Source of the DNA: Pristionchus mayeri
Taxonomy: Eukaryota > Nematoda > Chromadorea > Rhabditida > Neodiplogasteridae
Length of the DNA stretch: 64,000 nucleotides
Assembly (NCBI GenBank): GCA_036245805.1
Contig: BTRK01000003.1
Coordinates: 20,859,292 to 20,923,291, forward strand
Direction of reading: 5' to 3'
Shown: one piece after another, positions 62,001-64,000 of the stretch
Layout: each line of letters begins with the position of its first letter
How positions within the stretch are numbered: the first letter of the stretch is position 1
Notes under the pieces: generated by a model
The model's database searches: none
The model's input: the letters and a program-made list of their open reading frames with translations, nothing else
What the model was told of the DNA's origin: nothing
Position numbers and translations under genes: made by a program

Positions 62001-64000
62001 CGAACTTTCTGGAACATTCTAGAAGCTTTAGAACATTTTCGAACTTTATGGAACATTCTAGAAGCTTTAGAACATTTTCGAACTTTTTGGAACATTCTAG
62101 AAGCTTTAGAACATTTTCGAACTTTCTGGAACATTCTAGAAGCTTTGGAACATTTTCAAACTTTCTGGAACATTCTAGAAGCTTTAGAACATTTTCAAAC
62201 TTTCTGGAACATTCTAGAAGCTTTAGAACATTTTCGAACTTTATGGAACATTCTAGAAGCTTTGGAACATTTTCGAACTTTCTGGAACATTCTGGATGCT
62301 TTGGAACATTTTCGAACTTTATGGAACATTCTAGAAGCTTTGGAACATTTTCGAACTTTATGGAACATTCTAGAAGCTTTAGAACATTTTCGAACTTTAT
62401 GGAACATTCTAGAAGCTTTAGAACATTTTCGAACTTTATGGAACATTCTAGAAGCTTTGGAACATTTTCGAACTTTATGGATCATTCTAAAACCTTTGGA
62501 ACATTTTCGAACTTTATGGAACATTCTAGAAGCTTTGGAACATTTTCGAACTTTATGGAACATTCTAGAAGCTTTAGAACATTTTCAAACTTTCTGGAAC
62601 ATTCTAGAAGCTTTAGAACATTTTCGAACTTTATGGAACATTCTAGAAGCTTTGGAACATTTTCGAACTTTCTGGAACATTCTGGATGCTTTGGAACATT
62701 TTCGAACTTTATGGAACATTCTAGAAGCTTTGGAACATTTTCGAACTTTATGGAACATTCTAGAAGCTTTAGAACATTTTCGAACTTTATGGAACATTCT
62801 AGAAGCTTTAGAACATTTTCGAACTTTTTGGAACATTCTAGAAGCTTTGGAACATTTTCGAACTTTATGGAACATTCTAAAAGCTTTGGAACATTTTCGA
62901 ACTTTATGGAACATTCTAGAAGCTTTGGAACATTTTCGAACTTTATGGAACATTCTAGAAGCTTTGGAACATTTTCGAAGTTTATGGAACATTCTAAAAG
63001 CTTTGGAACATTTTCGAACTTTCTGGAACATTCTAGAAGCTTTAGAACATTTTCGAACTTTATGGAACATTCTAGAAGCTTTGGAACATTTTCAAACTTT
63101 CTGGAACATTCTGGATGCTTTGGAACATTTTCGAACTTTATGGAACATTCTAGAAGCTTTGGAACATTTTCAAACTTTCGGGAACATTCTAGAAGCTTTA
63201 GAACATTTTCGAACTTTATGGAACATTCTAGAAGCTTTGGAACATTTTCACTTTATGGAACATTCTAGAAGCTTTAGAACATTTTCGAACTTTCTGGAAC
63301 ATTCTGGATGCTTTGGAACATTTTCGAACTTTATGGAACATTCTAGAAGCTTTGGAACATTTTCGAACTTTATGGAACATTCTAGAAGCTTTGGAACATT
63401 TTCGAACTTTATGGAACATTCTAGAAGCTTTGGAACATTTTCAAACTTTATGGAACATTCTAGAAGCTTTAGAACATTTTCGAACTTTCTGGAACATTCT
63501 AGAAGCTTTAGAACATTTTCGAACTTTCTGGAACATTCTAGAAGCTTTGGAACATTTTCAAACTTTCTGGAACATTCTAGAAGCTTTAGAACATTTTCGA
63601 ACTTTCTGGAACATTCTAGAAGCTTTGGAACATTTTCGAACTTTATGGAACATTCTAGAAGCTTTGGAACATTTTCGAACTTTCTGGAACATTCTAGAAG
63701 CTTTAGAACATTTTCGAACTTTATGGAACATTCTAGAAGCTTTGGAACATTTTCGAACTTTATGGAACATTCTAAAAGCTTTGGAACATTTTCGAACTTT
63801 ATGGAACATTCTAGAAGCTTTGGAACATTTTCGAACTTTATGGAACATTCTAGAAGCTTTGGAACATTTTCAAACTTTCTGGAACATTCTGGATGCTTTG
63901 GAACATTTTCGAACTTTATGGAACATTCTAGAAGCTTTGGAACATTTTCGAACTTTATGGAACATTCTAGAAGCTTTAGAACATTTTCGAACTTTATGGA
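56008..64000 (+). repeat. 39-bp HSE-like satellite array, right block
   Basis: Same monomer, same orientation and same variant classes as the left block, continuing to the window edge. It differs in texture: the 251-bp unit with the CACTTTATGG monomer recurs, TTTTTGG variants (CTTTTTGGAAC) are frequent, and single-base indels in T or A runs are common up to about 60 kb. The array has no visible end here, so its true length exceeds the window. Confidence 0.98.
62195..62974 (+). repeat. 10-monomer tandem unit (390 bp) near right edge
   Basis: The CTGGATGC monomers at 62291 and 62681 and their surrounding order recur at 390 bp. The first copy has a private GGATCATTCTAAAACC (62479-62494), the only monomer I noticed with the HindIII site mutated to AAACCT. 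Confidence 0.8.

Noticed and set aside
1..64000. Glucocorticoid or androgen receptor element from GGAACA / AGAACA
   Set aside because: Half-site-like hexamers occur in direct order, but I see no inverted TGTTCT partner at 3-bp spacing. The GAA/TTC grid explains the motif better.
1..64000. CRISPR array
   Set aside because: There are no variable spacers; the whole 39-bp period is conserved.
1..64000. Telomeric repeat
   Set aside because: The monomer has no G-strand asymmetry and is far longer and unlike any telomere motif.
1..64000. Transposon or inverted array segments
   Set aside because: All monomers keep one orientation, and I found no foreign sequence, target-site duplication or terminal inverted repeat.
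1..64000. Nucleosome phasing by the 39-bp period
   Set aside because: Four or five monomers (156 or 195 bp) fall near nucleosome lengths, but many repeat sizes would, and 39 bp is not close to a whole number of helical turns.
1..64000. Assigning a species
   Set aside because: Satellites evolve quickly and no unique flanking sequence is present, so a name would be a guess.

Overview
The whole window is one tandem satellite array. Every readable base belongs to a head-to-tail 39-bp repeat, always in the same orientation. I see no unique sequence, gene, transposon, RNA gene or array edge. The only interruption is a run of exactly 500 N (55508-56007). About 1,600 monomers are present (about 63.5 kb divided by 39). 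The consensus is AT-rich (13 of 39 bases G/C) and has one CpG, inside TTCGAA. An array this long, with nested higher-order repeats and a fixed-size scaffold gap, points to a eukaryotic chromosome assembly, probably a pericentromeric, subtelomeric or other heterochromatic block. The species cannot be told from this sequence.

The repeat has a striking internal logic. The 39-bp monomer is two related halves: A (19 bp, GGAACATTCTAGAAGCTTT) and B (20 bp, GGAACATTTTCGAACTTTAT, or ending TTTCT). Each half is four pentamers of the nGAAn / nTTCn type in alternating orientation, and half A has lost one base. This is the grammar of the eukaryotic heat shock element (HSE), the binding site of heat shock factor (HSF) trimers. 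Most monomers carry at least three perfect contiguous pentamers, and the TTTCT variants carry five. The window is therefore about a thousand or more consecutive candidate HSF sites. By analogy with human satellite III and nuclear stress bodies, it could be an HSF-recruiting, heat-inducible satellite. That function is inference; the motif content is read directly.

Layout. 1-10.2 kb: strictly 39-bp-phased array with 29-monomer (1131 bp) and 50-monomer (1950 bp) higher-order repeats. 9.5-20.0 kb: an 818-bp repeat, then a block of about 5 kb duplicated with a 5788-bp offset and differing by one 975-bp unit. 20.0-23.6 kb: a 2028-bp duplication headed by a 17-bp truncated monomer. 23.7-30.1 kb: a series of 29-, 22- and 28-monomer units. 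30.1-44.6 kb: units of 1990, 1248, 1112, 898, 1053 and 858 bp, many bounded by 19-bp half-monomer deletions. 45-47 kb: 583-bp units. 47-64 kb: a different regime dominated by a recurrent 251-bp unit with a 2-bp-deleted monomer and a 20-bp half-monomer deletion, plus many 1-bp homopolymer indels.

Because 39 is divisible by 3 and the consensus lacks stops in four of six frames, the array produces overlapping open frames up to 3,400 codons on both strands. These are arithmetic artefacts and are not annotated as genes.
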